Origin: Portunus trituberculatus
Lineage: Eukaryota; Arthropoda; Malacostraca; Decapoda; Portunidae
Assembly: GCF_017591435.1 (NCBI RefSeq)
Contig: NC_059255.1
Location: forward strand, 644,117-708,116
Reading direction: 5' to 3'
Length of the DNA stretch: 64,000 bases
A program made the position numbers and the translations under genes. The stretch's first letter is position 1. Each line of letters starts with the position of its first letter. Positions 1 to 12,553 of this stretch are shown here, piece by piece. The notes under the pieces were generated by a model. The model searched no databases, had not been told where the DNA came from, and saw nothing but the letters and a program-made list of their open reading frames with translations.

Positions 1-37
1 CAGCACTATGATGTTAATAAATACTATGAGTGTAAAG

Positions 38-145
<108 letters not shown>

Positions 146-361
146 CTCGAGGACCACACCTCCGAAAAGTGATTAGCAGTGTCCGTGAGTGTTACACCAG
201 TGCGAGGATATATACTAAGTGAAGGAATTCAGTGCTATAGTGGCTAAAACAGTGAATGAAGTTTGAAAACAGGAAACTGCACGTGGAAGTGCGGAAGCCT
301 GTATCACACAGAGTGACCTTGACAAGGGATTAGCTTGACCTGACCGCGACCCTCCACCCCA

Positions 362-2076
362 TTGTCAGCCAGTACTCCTTACCCCCACACGACACCTCCC
401 TCTCTCTCCCAGCATTCCTGGCTCACATACCAAATGGCTCATCCAGGTATGGTGTCCGAATGTTTTGAACACCGCATCAAAAGACCCAATGGCATCAGTG
501 GATATAGACCAGCTGTTTGGTGTGCAGTATGTGGCTGCAAAGAGTCACTACAGCCAGTGAAGGAATGCACTAAGGAAGGGTGTCCAAACATCTGTCACGT
601 GAATTGTCTGGGCGTGGCAACAGAGTTCAGCTGTGGCAACACCGCACAGCTCCGTGATCTGGCGGGGATCAGCGACCCTGTGACTCCTTACTCAAGAAAT
701 CACCAGGCAAATACTGATCTCCAAACCCAGACAGACTCCGCCCCGCAACAAAGTGTAGAGGAGCCTCAGGACGACTTAGGAGACCTACAGAAGGAGGAAC
801 TGATGAAAATCGCCAGGAACCTTCAAAAGGAGCTCGCCTCAGCTGAGCTGCTACAGATCCGTCACGGCGGGTCTTGCTGACAAGCGGGTAGTGCTAGTAG
901 AGGCAGTGTCTATAGTGGACACTCTCCTAGCCACCCTCGCTAGTGAGGGCCTGGTGCAACAGACAGTAGCGTGCACGGCTCGTCCTCATAAAATTGTGAG
1001 CGAAACAGGTGAGACTGTGACTGTGGGCTCAGGGGAGTGTGATTTCTTCTCTTCTCCTTCCCTTACATCCCCCCCTCTCTTCCTCACCCAACACCACTGT
1101 CCCTCTCTCTACCATCCCCAACCCGCCTACGCCTAACACCTCTGTCCTACTCCCTACCCTCTCCTCCCCACCTACACATTCCTCCCCACCCAACACCTCT
1201 GTTCAACTCCCTACCCTCCCCACCCCACCAACACCTTTCTCCCCACCCAACACCTCTGTCTCTTCCTCTACTATCCCCACCCCACCTACACCTTCCTCCC
1301 CGCCCAAAACCTCTATTCCTCTCCTACCCTCCTCCTCTGCCCAACTGAACCCTCCTTCATCCTCTACTCCTCCTACCCCTCCTACCTCACTCGACATTGC
1401 TGCACTACCTCACCCAACCCCCTCCTCTAACAACACACTACCTCCCAACTCCCAAACTCCCCTACCCAACCCACCCCAACCCCAACACACCCCAGAACCT
1501 CCTGTCCCGCCATACCCTGCATCAACGCTACAGCAAGGTGTGCCCCAAACAAGAGGGGAATATCCTGCCACCACACAAAGCAGCTCTGCTGGCAGGCAAC
1601 ACCGCCCTAAGCGAAAGAAGATGAGGAATACGGCCACAGGAAGGAACTCCGACTCCAGTGAATCATCATCCGAGCGTCAGCAGCAGCAGTCACGACAGGA
1701 GATGATTCAGGCGAGACAGCAGCAGACCAAGTGCCCTCAGTGCAAACGTCAGGGACACACTCGGGATCAGTGCCCAAGGCAGGTCTGTGATTACTGTCAA
1801 GGCCACCACCATTCCTCCGCCACCTGTAGGATCAGGATTGCGGACGTGAGACAGCAGGAGTTAGTGCAGGCAGTGAGGCAGAATGGTCAGGAAACACTAG
1901 TCGCCCTGAGAAGTGTTGCTTGGCAGCTTCCTCTGCTGAGACACACAAGGGCTCCACTCATGGCTCCTCACAGCTCCTCACCACCACAGTGGCCTGCAGC
2001 CACACCTGCCTTCCCAGCTCACTATGGCGCCGGACACCCCTACTACCTGGCGCCGCCACACTCCGCTCAACAGTGA
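362..2076 (+). pseudogene. LINE-C ORF1: PHD-like and CCHC zinc-finger protein, frameshifted
   Basis: Expected role: binds LINE RNA in the ribonucleoprotein. Seen directly: the first part (362-880) has a cysteine/histidine cluster resembling a PHD finger (WCAVCGCKE, then CTKEGCPNICHVNC) followed by an acidic tail. A second part (891-1136) and a third (1039-2076) lie in other frames, so at least two frameshifts break it. The third part is a long Pro/Ser/Thr-rich linker followed by two CX2CX4HX4C knuckles (CPQCKRQGHTRDQC and CDYCQGHHHSSATC) at about 1732-1830. Its end overlaps the start of ORF2 by 53 bases in another frame, a common LINE arrangement. PHD-type ORF1 proteins are known in CR1 elements; the assignment is by motif only. 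Confidence 0.75.
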
Positions 2077-5000
2077 ACTGACGATAGTGTCGGCCAATGT
2101 GAGAGGGTTCCATACCAACATTGGGGAGCTCACTCACAGAGCCATAACCAGGAACAAGGCAGACATTGTATTCGTGTGCGAGACCTTCCTGGACGACAAC
2201 ATACCTCCAAGCTACGCCCGCGTCCGGGGTTACTCGCCCTGGATCAGAAAAGACCGCTCCACATGGGGAGGTGGCGTGGCCTTCTGTTATAAAGAGTGTG
2301 TTAACGTTCAGGTGGTAGAGTCTCCCACGAACATGCCCAGTGACCTGGAAATGCTATTTTGGAAAATAATAGACAGTGTGGGTAGAAGTGTACTGTGCAT
2401 TGGCTGTTATCGTCCTCCTTCTCAAGGCGCAGCGATAACAGACTACCTCACAGAAAACCTGGACCTATTGTTGACGGCCAACCAGTGTGAGGGAGTGATA
2501 ATTGTAGGTGACTTGAACCCACACACAGTGCACGCCTCATTTAACACGCTACTGGTGGTACATGACCTACATAATCATGTCACCTTCCCCACTCATGTCT
2601 CTGGGTCATGTCTTGACCCTGTGGTGACCGATCTTCCCCCCAGTGATGTTCAGTGTTCACCCTTGGACTTTATAGGCACCTCAGATCATGTAGCTGTCAT
2701 CACCAAATTCCACTTCAGATGCCAACGTGAGGAGAACCTCTCCCGCACTCTGTGGAAGTGGGAAGCCACAGACTGGGGAGCCTTAAGGGAGGACCTGAGA
2801 AGGACGAACTGGGGAGCTGTTCTGAGTGGAGATGTCAACCAGCAGGTGAGGCAGTTCTCAGAGCTGCTATTCACCTTACAAGAGCGCTGGGTACCACACT
2901 CCTCTCACACCACCAAGCCCTCTGACCAGCCCTGGTTTGGACCTGCGTGCCGAGAAGCCTCTGACGACAAATACCGGGCATGGAAAGCCTACAAGAGGCA
3001 TCCGAAAGAGGGCAACAAAAAACGTCACAGAGCAGCCTCCCTGAGAATGAGGCACACACAAGAGTGGGCCTCAGAGCAATGGAAGGAGGACCTCAGGAGG
3101 AAGCTCCATGGCGGACAGGTGGGCACGAAGAGGTGGTGGGGCATTGTGAAAGACCAGCAGGGTGAGGAGAGAGGCGCCAGCATCTCATCCCTCTTGCAGG
3201 AGGATGGCAGTCTGGCCCACTCAGCACATGAGAAGGCCAACCTCCTGGCGAAACACTTTGCTGGAAAAATGAGTGTGCCCGACCCTGAGAAGACACCACC
3301 AACGATGCCTCACACCATAAAGGACACACTTCTGGAAGTTAACCCGTATGTGGTCAATCACGTACAAGTACGTGAAATCGGAGGTTACTTCCTGTGGTCA
3401 ATCACGTACAAGTACGTTCGTCACTTTCCCGCCTTCTACTACTACCAAATGCCTTCTGCTTACATGAATTATTTTTCTGTATGTGTCTAGCATATTTTAG
3501 CACGGCTTCCTGCCATTTGAACACGTGCGTGAGCCCTCCCCCCCCAACCCCCTCTCACTGCGCACGCGCTGCTGCTTCCCCGCGTCGGAGCGTCCCCATC
3601 CATCACTTGGCTATGAGTCACAATGGCAGGAACGCGTCACCGCTCTCTAACTTTCGCTGAGATTGATGAGTTGTTATGTCATAGATTATCATTTATAGTG
3701 TAAATAATGTGAAGGAAGCCAGAGGGTACTTGTAGTGTTAGACAAAAAAATATAATTATTTTGTAATAAAACTGCTTCATTTAAAAAAAATGGAAATTAA
3801 CTATATATGAAAACATGCAACTGTCTTAGATAATAAGGACCCATAATACACTTACTTATCATAGATTATCATTTATAGCTCTTAAAAGGTCGGGAAACAA
3901 CAAAAAATCAAGAAAAACAAAAATCGTACGTCTGGCAGCACCGCCCAGCGAGCCAAGTTTAAAGCCCCAGCGGGACATTTAAAAATGCCGATTTTGAACT
4001 TTAACTTATTTTTTTTTAGTTTTGTGATCATTTTCATACATATGGAACAATAAACAAAAAATTGATTTTTGGTGACCAGGATGAGTATATGTGATGTAAA
4101 GGTATGTTGACCTCTTATGGGTTAAAACGAGTGAATCCGAAGTAAGGAAAAAGAAGCTTCTAGAAGTGGATGAAAATAAGGTGACAGGGCCGGAAAATAT
4201 AACCCCTCGCTTGCTCCGTCAGTGTGCTAATGAGCTGGCGCGACCACTCGCCTTACTGTTCACTCGGTGTCTCGAGTCCGGCACGTGGCCGGCAGCCTGG
4301 AAAACGAGCAATGTAGTGCCAGTTCACAAAAAAGGAGGCAAGAACCAGTGTAAAAACTATCGCCCTGTGTCCTTACTGTCGGTGCTCAGCAAGGTTCTGG
4401 AGGCTATTATAACCTCTAGGGTCACTGAGCACCTAGAGAAACACCATTTTCTGTGCGTCAGACCTACATCTGCTGCTTGCCACCCAATTGAGTGCTGCAC
4501 TTGATCAGGGCAAGACCACAACCGTCGTGGCACTGGATATTGAAGGCGCTTTCGACCAGGTGTGGCACAAAGCCCTGATCACTAAAATTCGTGCAACTGG
4601 CATTGATGGTGCACTCCTGTCTCTGCTGGATGATTATCTCAGCAACAGACACCTGAGAGTGACTGTCAGCAGCCAGGAGTCAGAGGTGCAGCCCATCAAG
4701 GCAGGTGTACCACAGGGAAGTTGCCTCGGCCCTCTGCTGTGGAAAATCTACATCAACGACCTGCTGCACCTCATCCCCAGTGCAAGGGCTGATGATGTAA
4801 CTCTGACTAAGAGTTACCAGGCAGAGGAGGAGCCTGAAGCAGCAAGGCAGCTGGAGGACAGGTTGAGCTGCATCGTGGCCTGGGGCAACACCTGGCAAGT
4901 TAAGTTCGCCCTACAGAAAACACAGCTGCTCCTCGTCTGAAGGTCACGCTCAGCCATGCGCATAAACTTCAACGGGGCAACACTTTCACCACAAGAGGAG

Positions 5001-5597
5001 GTAGAGGTGCTGGGGGTCACCTACGACCAAGGATTGACCTTCAGGACCCACATTGAGTGCCTTGCCAGGGCAGCCTCCAGGAAGCTCGCCTCACTCCGAA
5101 GAATGTCGTGGTTGCTGGATGGTGAGGGGCTAGAGCTGCTCTATAAAGCACAAGTAAGGTCCTCCCTGGAGTTCTCATGCCTTGAGTGGGGCGGCTCCGC
5201 CAGCAAACGTCTCACCCTCCTGGACAAAGTACAGAACCGAGCAGCAAGGCTTATCAGGGACACAGCTGGGCAGCAGCCACGACTCCACACCCTCCAGCAT
5301 CGCCGTGACATGGCGGGACTCACGGTGATGTACAAAGTGCAGGTGGAAAGAGTGAGCCACATGCAGGAGCTTCATCTGCCTGCACGCTCCCCTCAGGTCA
5401 CCACCCACATGGTCACCCAGACACCTGGTGAGCTCCTGTTGACCCGATGCAGGACATGGCATCACCAGAGACAATATATAAACTCGTGTGCAAGGAAATG
5501 GAACTCTCTTTTGGCCTCACAGGAGATAAACCTCAGTGACACAAACACTCAGACATTTAAAGTGCAAGTGAACCATTGGTTACTGAGGCAAGGGTGA
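2024..5597 (+). pseudogene. LINE-C ORF2: endonuclease and reverse transcriptase, broken
   Basis: Endonuclease half, 2024-3342: the APE-family landmarks are in order, SANVRGF (Asn), CETFLDD (Glu), YRPP, GDLN and a TSDHVA end with the catalytic His. After the TTAA insert (3343-4121) the same frame resumes with the RT (4126 onward): NYRPVSLLSVLSK, ALDIEGAFDQVW (motif A), GVPQGSCLGPLLW (motif B). Motif C, normally Tyr/Phe-Ala-Asp-Asp, reads RADD, as if six bases were lost. A short deletion with frameshift lies near 4450-4490, where the FGFRKG-type segment is missing, and an in-frame TGA sits at 4938-4940. The C-terminal LINE domain runs to 5597. The endonuclease nicks target DNA and RT primes from the nick. 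Inactive in this copy. Confidence 0.85.
3343..4121. mobile_element. TTAA-flanked piggyBac-like non-autonomous element
   Basis: Flanked by TTAA at 3339-3342 and 4122-4125. The ends are inverted: CCCGTATGTGGTCAA on the left and, read on the other strand, CCCATAAGAGGTCAA on the right. No transposase is encoded; the interior is AT-rich apart from a GC-rich patch near 3530-3600. A short sequence, GTGGTCAATCACGTACAAG, is tandemly duplicated just inside the left end (3351 and 3396). Removing the element plus one TTAA rejoins the host LINE reading frame. piggyBac-type transposons characteristically target TTAA; family membership is inferred from that and the CCC ends. Confidence 0.8.
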
Positions 5598-5793
5598 ATC
5601 ATGTACAGTGAACGTAGTATATTCAAGTGTTATTACAATATAAGTTATTGTTGTACATACAGAATGTAATATACATCACCAGGGTCAGATTTTAAGATAG
5701 GTTGCACTAACCCTGTACCCTTTAGTCTGTAAAAACAACGTTCTTATGTAATGTAGAAGTTGTTTTCCCTGTACATTTGATCAGTATAAATGA

Positions 5794-6840
<1,047 letters not shown>

Positions 6841-7590
6841 TTAAGTCATAGGAAGATGGAAATACAGATGCATACCAAAGAAAGGTATAAATGATTGAGA
6901 GTACTGGTTAACTCTTGCGTTAGAGAGTTGGACAGAATAAGGATGAGAGGAAGAAAAAAACCTTGTGAAGCGAGGCCACAGGAAGAGGGGAGGCATGCAG
7001 TTAGTAGGATCAGAAGAGCAGTTACCAAGAAAATAGATATAAATGATAGCAAGGGATGCATCATTTTGGCAGAGAAAAAGAGGCTGAACACAATCAGAGG
7101 AGGGGGAGTTGAGATGAAAAGCTTTTGATTCCACCCTATCTAATAAAACTGTGTGAGCAGGAGTCCTCCAAACATGCAAAGAGTATTCTATATAAGGGCA
7201 GATGAGGCCCTTGTACAGTGTTAGCAGTTGGAGAGCCGAAAAAACTGGCAGAGACGCCTCAGAACGCCTGTTTTACAAGAGATGAGATGTAAAGTTTCTA
7301 ATTTAGATTATGAGTAAAGGACAAACCGAGGATATTCAGAAGAAGAAGAGGGACAGTTGAGTATCATTGAAGAAGAGGGGATAGTTATCTGGAAGGTTGT
7401 GTCAAGCTGATAGATGGAGGAATTGAGTTTATGAGGCATTGAACACTACTATGTTTTCTCTGCCCCAATCAGAAATCTTAGAAAGGTCACAAGTCAGGCA
7501 ATTTGTGGCATCTCTGCATGATCTGTTTACTTCCTGAAGGGTTGGTCATCTCTGAAAGGACATGGAAAGACATAGGGTGGTATCAACATC
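6841..7590 (-). pseudogene. Jockey-like LINE (LINE-J), C-terminal RT fragment
   Basis: Minus-strand remnant of the end of a LINE ORF2. The most readable part, about 6870-7179, gives RVESKAFHLNSP, CMPPLFLWPRFTR, HPYSVQLSNARVNQYSQSF, a pattern typical of the post-RT region of crustacean Jockey-like LINEs. Further upstream on that strand (7180-7590) the translation continues in fragments (FFRLSN, LYKGLI-like) with frameshifts and stops. A different copy of what appears to be the same family, carrying the earlier part of ORF2, lies at 63096-64000. No 5' part or endonuclease is present here. Family recognition is from memory of such proteins, not from a search. Confidence 0.7.
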
Positions 7591-7863
7591 AGTCTATCAA
7601 TGATAAAGCTTAAAGTTGTGGATCTACATTTTGAAACCCATATTAACAATTATGTTTTGTCTGCTACTTTACATTATGTACAATTGTATCTTTCTGTTGG
7701 TCTTGTTTCCGCTACCTATGTTTGGTACAAAGTGTCAAGTTCTATTACATGTTATTCAGCATTCAGGAAACTTTGTGTTTAATTTTTCCCCTTTGACTCT
7801 TGGAATTTTTTTAAAGTTTAACTTGTTGAGTCTTGAAGGTTGGAGAAACCAATTTAAAGCTCT

Positions 7864-8193
7864 CACTGAGTTCCTCAGTTTAAATTCCATGAAGTGAAAT
7901 CGTAATATTAAAAAAGACCTTACCAAGTATGAAGTCTGATTGTGATTTCAAAAAAATTTGAACTGCATCACTTAGGTGTTAAATACCCTCCCTGCCCTAC
8001 CCTATCCTATGGGGCTTTCTTTGGGGTTTTAAGCTTTGCTTACTGACAAATTTGGCAGCTTCCTCCAACCTTCTTTCTGAAGGACTGATGAGAGGTGTGC
8101 ACGGAAGGCATCTCATTTAATACCTGAGTGATGCAGTTTAAATGTTAGTGAAAACACTATCAAACTTCATCTTTTGTAAGTACTTATTTAATC
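7864..8193 (+). mobile_element. DIRS 3'-end remnant: internal complementary region plus right inverted repeat
   Basis: This stretch is a diverged copy of the 3' end of DIRS-5 (62202-62553). The order is the same: a CCTCAGTTTAAA block, then GAAGTGAAATCG, then a TTACCAAGT.TGAAGT.TGAT block, a spacer ending CTGAAGGACTGATGAG, and a final block that is the inverse of the previous one, ending GTAAGTACTTATTTAATC. The two outer blocks can pair as a hairpin. No DIRS coding sequence remains beside it. It is a decayed DIRS terminus, abutting a LINE fragment on its right. Confidence 0.7.
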
Positions 8194-8210
8194 TTACATT
8201 TATGAGATAG

Positions 8211-8642
8211 GAGCAAAAAGACTTAGGAGTGTGAGTTACAGATAACATGTCACAGGACAAACATATCAACAAGATTACCAGGAAAGCTATAAATTTGTTG
8301 AGGAAAGTGTTTTGTATACTTGGGTTAAGGAAATTATGAGAAAAATAAGTTACAGCAATAATGCCTAGATGGGAGTATGCAGTAAAGGACACAAAAAAAA
8401 GCTTGAAAAAGTGCAGAGAGTGGCAATTAAGATGGTATTCAAACTTTGGGATCAGACTTATGAATGTGCAGGAGAGATGTGTGGTTTAACTTTCCAAATA
8501 GAAGCATTGAGCCATGGACACTGGAGGTGATAGTCTGTGCAAAAGACTTCCATTATTTCAAAGAAAAGTTGGTTAGGTGTAGATTTAGAGATGGGACAGC
8601 GCTAGCATAGCTCTTCTCCCGAATGTCACAACTAGGTAAATG
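8211..8642 (+). pseudogene. LINE 3' fragment with ACAACTAGGTAAAT tail
   Basis: Plus-strand LINE remnant related to LINE-A/B/D. The translation contains KDLGV-like and DKHINKITRKAINLLRK segments, then broken C-terminal sequence, ending in ACAACTAGGTAAAT, the same 3' tail (here on the plus strand) that ends the LINE copies in 20-36 kb. Stops and an internal deletion are present. Identification is from the conserved HINKI..NLLR motif and the tail. Confidence 0.65.
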
Positions 8643-8963
8643 CAATAGCAATAACACTGGTAGATTTATCATAGAGCTGGCAAATAGGTGGCTGTCAGCA
8701 ATGAAACTTATCACTGATTTTCATCTGTTGTCATATTGTTTCTCCAAGCACTCCAAAAATGTATAAAATATCATAAACAGGACAAATCTTTTCACAGATC
8801 TTTTATCATAATTGGTCATTCCTAGTCAAATTTTGATTGATATAGTATTTCCTAACACTTTCTTAATTAGAATTTGTTTAATTTTGAACAAATCTGCTAG
8901 AACAGCCTACTTATCACCTGTCAAAAAAGACAATAGGGTTAAAAAGGTCTAACATGTACTTAC

Positions 8964-9128
8964 CTGCAACAGTTCATCAACATCACTATCCATTGCTTCT
9001 GTAAGATCTTGAGATGAAACGTCAAAAAACCCTGATGGCTTTAATTTCATACCATTAAGAATAGATCTGAATTTTTTTCTGTCATCCGCAGTCAGACTTG
9101 GGATATTTCTGGCAATGACATCTGTCAC
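8964..9128 (-). CDS. Isolated internal exon of an unrecognised host gene
   Basis: On the minus strand a polypyrimidine-rich acceptor (CTTTCATACAG) precedes a 165-base open exon, and a strong donor (CAG then GTAAGTACA) follows it. The exon is exactly 55 codons, phase 0 at both ends, without stops. It starts VTDVIARNIPSLTADD and ends DSDVDELLQ. The charged, acidic end and the absence of repeats suggest a genuine soluble cellular protein. I do not recognise the family. No neighbouring exon of the same gene was found; a second exon on the same strand at 50937-51073 could belong to the same gene only across a roughly 42-kb, transposon-filled intron, which is possible but unsupported. Confidence 0.7.
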
Positions 9129-10118
9129 CTGTATGAAAGAGATCAATGTGAGAAAAAACAAAATTTTAGTTTATCATTTCACTAAACATGCAAGACTTCA
9201 ATGGTCATCATGGACTGAAATGCTCTTGCAAGCATCTGAAGGCAAAGAGTCAACATAGATTAAAAACTCAAGAGAAAAAATCCATTTAAACAAGAAAAAT
9301 ACCTTAATCTTTTCTTAATATACAAGACATTGGCCAAGGCAAAAATTAAATAAATAAAACATATTAAAAAAATGTTAACTGGTGTTAGTTCAAAAGAAAA
9401 GTCAAAAGGAACATCCAAATTGGAGTACATGTGTCTTGCAGGCATGGCCATGATTATGATTACTAATCAAAAATCATAAGTCAGGCTGTGATTACATAAT
9501 CATAATCAAATCATAATAAAAAGCATTAAATTTGTTTAGTCATAATCAAAATTTACTCTGCAGTGATAATCATAATCAATTCATAATCAAATATTTTTTT
9601 ATAACAATCATTGGTTAAAATGTGATTATTGTGATAATTTATTTGTAATTTCCATGAAACACTTCACTTTCAAGTCAAAGTATGTTTTGAAAGCATTGGC
9701 ATGATCTCATGTTTTTACTTGCATGCTCTTCTACCATGATGAAGGGGAAGCTGGGGTGAAGTGGACCAGTGGTGCAATATGGACCACTGGCTCTCCCACC
9801 AAAACCAATGATACGAAATGTCAAACAGCAGCTGCAATATCTGTTGGTATCTTAACGAAAATTGCCCATCAGCTTTGGTACTGAAAGGAAACCTTATTTC
9901 AACTGAAGGGATCAAAGTTGAGACTTTTGTAATACTTGAAATTTATATGTAGTTTTATCATGTTTTGTTGTGATGATAATTTCTAAAAAACAGTGGTAAT
10001 ATTGCTAAAATAAGCAAGGCTGGTGTGAGAAATGAGAACACCTAGCCACAGGGCTACATTATATTATTTAAACATGTTGTCCGAGTATCAATCGTGGAAC
10101 TGGCTACAACTGCGCGTA
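9129..10118. other. AT-rich stretch without recognised genes
   Basis: Contains many irregular ATAATCA/TGATTAT words between about 9450 and 9640, a degenerate low-complexity tract. No coding frame or element ends could be supported. Confidence 0.5.
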
Positions 10119-10741
10119 TTTACCTAGTTGTTTACCTAGTTGTGACATATAGAGAAAGACCCACACTAGGCTTGTGCTGTCCTGCCTCCCGATCCGTTTC
10201 TATCAAAATTTTGCTTAAATTTCTGTATGGTCTTTGCACACAATGTTTCATCAAGTTTGTTCCATGTTGCTATACATCTAGGAGGAAAGCTACATTTCTT
10301 TGTCTCTTTTGCAATCACTCATTTTCAGTTTCCTTCCATATCCTTTGGTGCTTTTCATATGAAGTTTGATGAGATCAGCTCAGTACAGTCTGTCTATCTT
10401 TTCCATACAGTTTATTATCTTATACAAAGTTATTATATATTCTCTTTCCCATCTAGTTTTCAAAGATGGTAGTCCTATTTCCTCCAGTCTTTCCTTTATC
10501 TTTGGCACCAATTTTATACCTGTCCTTTGGATTCTTTCAAATTTTTTTATATTCTTTTGCATATGTGGAGACCACACCACTGCTGGATATTCAAGTCTGG
10601 TTCTTATCATACTGAAGTTATGATTTTTTTCACTGTACTCTTATCCATGTAATTAAATGCCACCATGATATTTGTTAGTGTCTTATATGTTCTAGTAAAT
10701 AACCCATTTATGTATCTTCCTGGCATCAGGATGTTTTGTAT
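10119..10741 (-). pseudogene. LINE-D, 3' segment (first of three pieces)
   Basis: Minus-strand LINE of the same group as LINE-A and LINE-B. The 3' tail on the plus strand is TTTACCTAGTTG repeated twice at about 10120-10144, followed by the shared 3' UTR block. The ORF2 end reads MIRTRLEYPAVVWSPHMQK and RIQRTGIKLVPKIKERL. The element stops at 10741, where DIRS-1 begins, and resumes at 15903 and again at 17385. It is frameshifted and not functional. Confidence 0.75.
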
Positions 10742-11113
10742 AATTAATGAAGTACATGAGACTTACCATAGGTCAGTTGAAATGTGCTTCAGATTTTACG
10801 ATGCAAACCACCACTGCTAGAAGGGAGCATTCACATGAGATATGCCACGTTGCCATGCACCAGCAGACTTCAAAGAAAGGAGAAGCACCCACATGCACAA
10901 GAAATACAGAGTAACGCCTGTCGTAAAAGTCAGCCAACCTATTGACCGTACAAAGGGCGGGAGCGGAGGGCACGTGAATGCTCCCTTCTAGCAGTGGTGG
11001 TTTGCATTGTAAAATCTGAAGCACATTTCAGCTGACCTATGGGAAGTCTCATGTACTTCATTAATTTTCCTTCAGCAAACCACCTAACTGCTAGAGGGAG
11101 CATCACATGAGAT
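10742..11113 (-). repeat. DIRS-1 right inverted repeat and internal complementary region
   Basis: The arm 10742-10850 (from AATTAATGAAGTACATGAG to GGGAGCATTCACATGAG) is inverted at about 10972-11066. Immediately after it, 11065-11113 (starting TTTTCCTTCAGCAAACC) is the inverse of the left end at 15854-15902. In known DIRS biology this internal region templates completion of the ends and circle formation. Confidence 0.85.
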
Positions 11114-11316
11114 TTTAAAGCCATGTGGGGGTTCTCCTTAACCAAATAAGCACATCCATCTCCAAATAGAAAAGAACTGAGAAATATAAACCCCAATTTC
11201 ATTCTAAATTGAAAAATCATTCTTATTACAAATAATACCAAATAATATATAAATGAATCACAACATAACCAACCTGGTTACAAATTATGAATTATGGAGA
11301 TAACAGCAAAACTTAA

Positions 11317-12499
11317 TTATGCAAGTTCAAGTACTGCCCTTTGAAAAGGATCTGTGACCTGGGAAATTTCATTATTATAATGTCTGGCAAAGGTGGTCTC
11401 CTGCATCCAACCTGCCTTTGCCAGGATAGTGTGAATAGGTACATTTAGGGCCTTTGCCTTAGACCCTGAGGCAGAGCGAACACTGCCAGCCGTGTGTTTT
11501 TTGGTATTGATACCACAATCCGTCAGCATAGTCTTTATCCACCTTGCCAGTGTCCTTGGAAATGCCACCATGTGGTTTAATGAAACTGATAAGGAGTTTC
11601 CCATGATCATGACCAGAGGTCTTTCTCAAATTTTCAGTTCTCAAAAGATATTCCTTCAAAGTTTGTACAACACAAAGTCGAGAATCCTGATCATAAGCAA
11701 AAAATTTTACCATTTGAACATTAAATTCTAGACGGCACTCTTTTAAGTTTCCTCCTAACCAAAGAGTGATACAGGAGTCATCTATCCAAGCCTCCTTACA
11801 TAACAATAAATGTAAAGTTTGAACCCGTGCAGCTTGTGTCAAAGCCATCAGCATCACCAGCTTGAGAGTCAATTCCTTCAGAGAAAGTTCACTTAACTGG
11901 TTCATGGTCCGGAGCTTCATCAACACAGGCTGTACATCCCAGGTTTCTGCATATCTGGGGCAAGATGGTCTTAAGTTAAATATACCACGCAAGAACCTGT
12001 TTATAAGTGGACGAGTCCCAGCTCTGCATCCCTCTAAAATAATGCCTAGTGCAGACAGAGCTCCCCTGGCCGTGTTAACGAAGTCATATCCCAACCCTCC
12101 GTGAAAAGTTTCTGACAGAAAATTCAAAACATCAGCTACAGAGGGAGTAGGGGGATTGACGTGCCATCTATTACAAAATAGCGACCATCTGTTAATATGT
12201 GTTCTGTATTGGCGTGCAGTACCTGATTTCCACGAGGCCATGACAATGTCCGTACCCTCTCTAGATACGCCTCGCTCTCTGAGCTGATGCCTGACAAGAG
12301 ACAAGCCATCAGTTTGGTGTGTCGCAAGATTGGGTGTACCTCTTTTGACGACGGATGCTGCAAGACATTCACTTTCTGATTTATGATCCTCGTTTCGTTG
12401 ACCAGCATCCGCATAAGGAGACTCATCCACGGTTGAGATGCCCAGAGAGGAACAATGAGCCACCCCTTCGCTTTCTCTACCTTCATTTTCTGAAGACAT
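11317..12499 (-). pseudogene. DIRS-1 tyrosine recombinase, frameshifted
   Basis: Integrates the circular DNA copy by Arg/His/Tyr chemistry. The N-terminal core-binding region (TARQYRTHINRW, FVNTARGALSALG) and first catalytic Arg (LTQAARVQTLHLL) lie in the frame from 12499 to 11459. The C-terminal half (11610-11317) is in another frame and contains TAGSVRSASGSKA, GWMQETTFARHY with the nucleophile Tyr. In other copies the first of these is HxxR; here a Gly stands where the His is expected. The frameshift lies near 11460-11600. The size fits a DIRS recombinase of roughly 390 residues. Inactive as read. Confidence 0.8.
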
Positions 12500-12553
12500 C
12501 TAGTGATGAGAGAAAAGAGGGGAAAATATAAATCAAGTCAAATTTAGCCCAAT

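Noticed and set aside
1039..1620. Pro/Ser/Thr-rich frame as a mucin-like or antifreeze-like gene
   Set aside because: It is the low-complexity linker of LINE-C ORF1 and leads directly into the CCHC knuckles.
7864..8193. A stand-alone MITE
   Set aside because: It matches the complementary region plus right repeat of DIRS-5 in full order, so it is better explained as a DIRS terminal remnant.
9450..9640. Satellite of ATAATCA units
   Set aside because: Spacing is irregular and units too short and degenerate to call a tandem repeat family.
10742..11066. An independent foldback MITE next to DIRS-1
   Set aside because: The hairpin is the DIRS-1 right repeat paired with its internal complementary region, as the second half of the region matches the left end.
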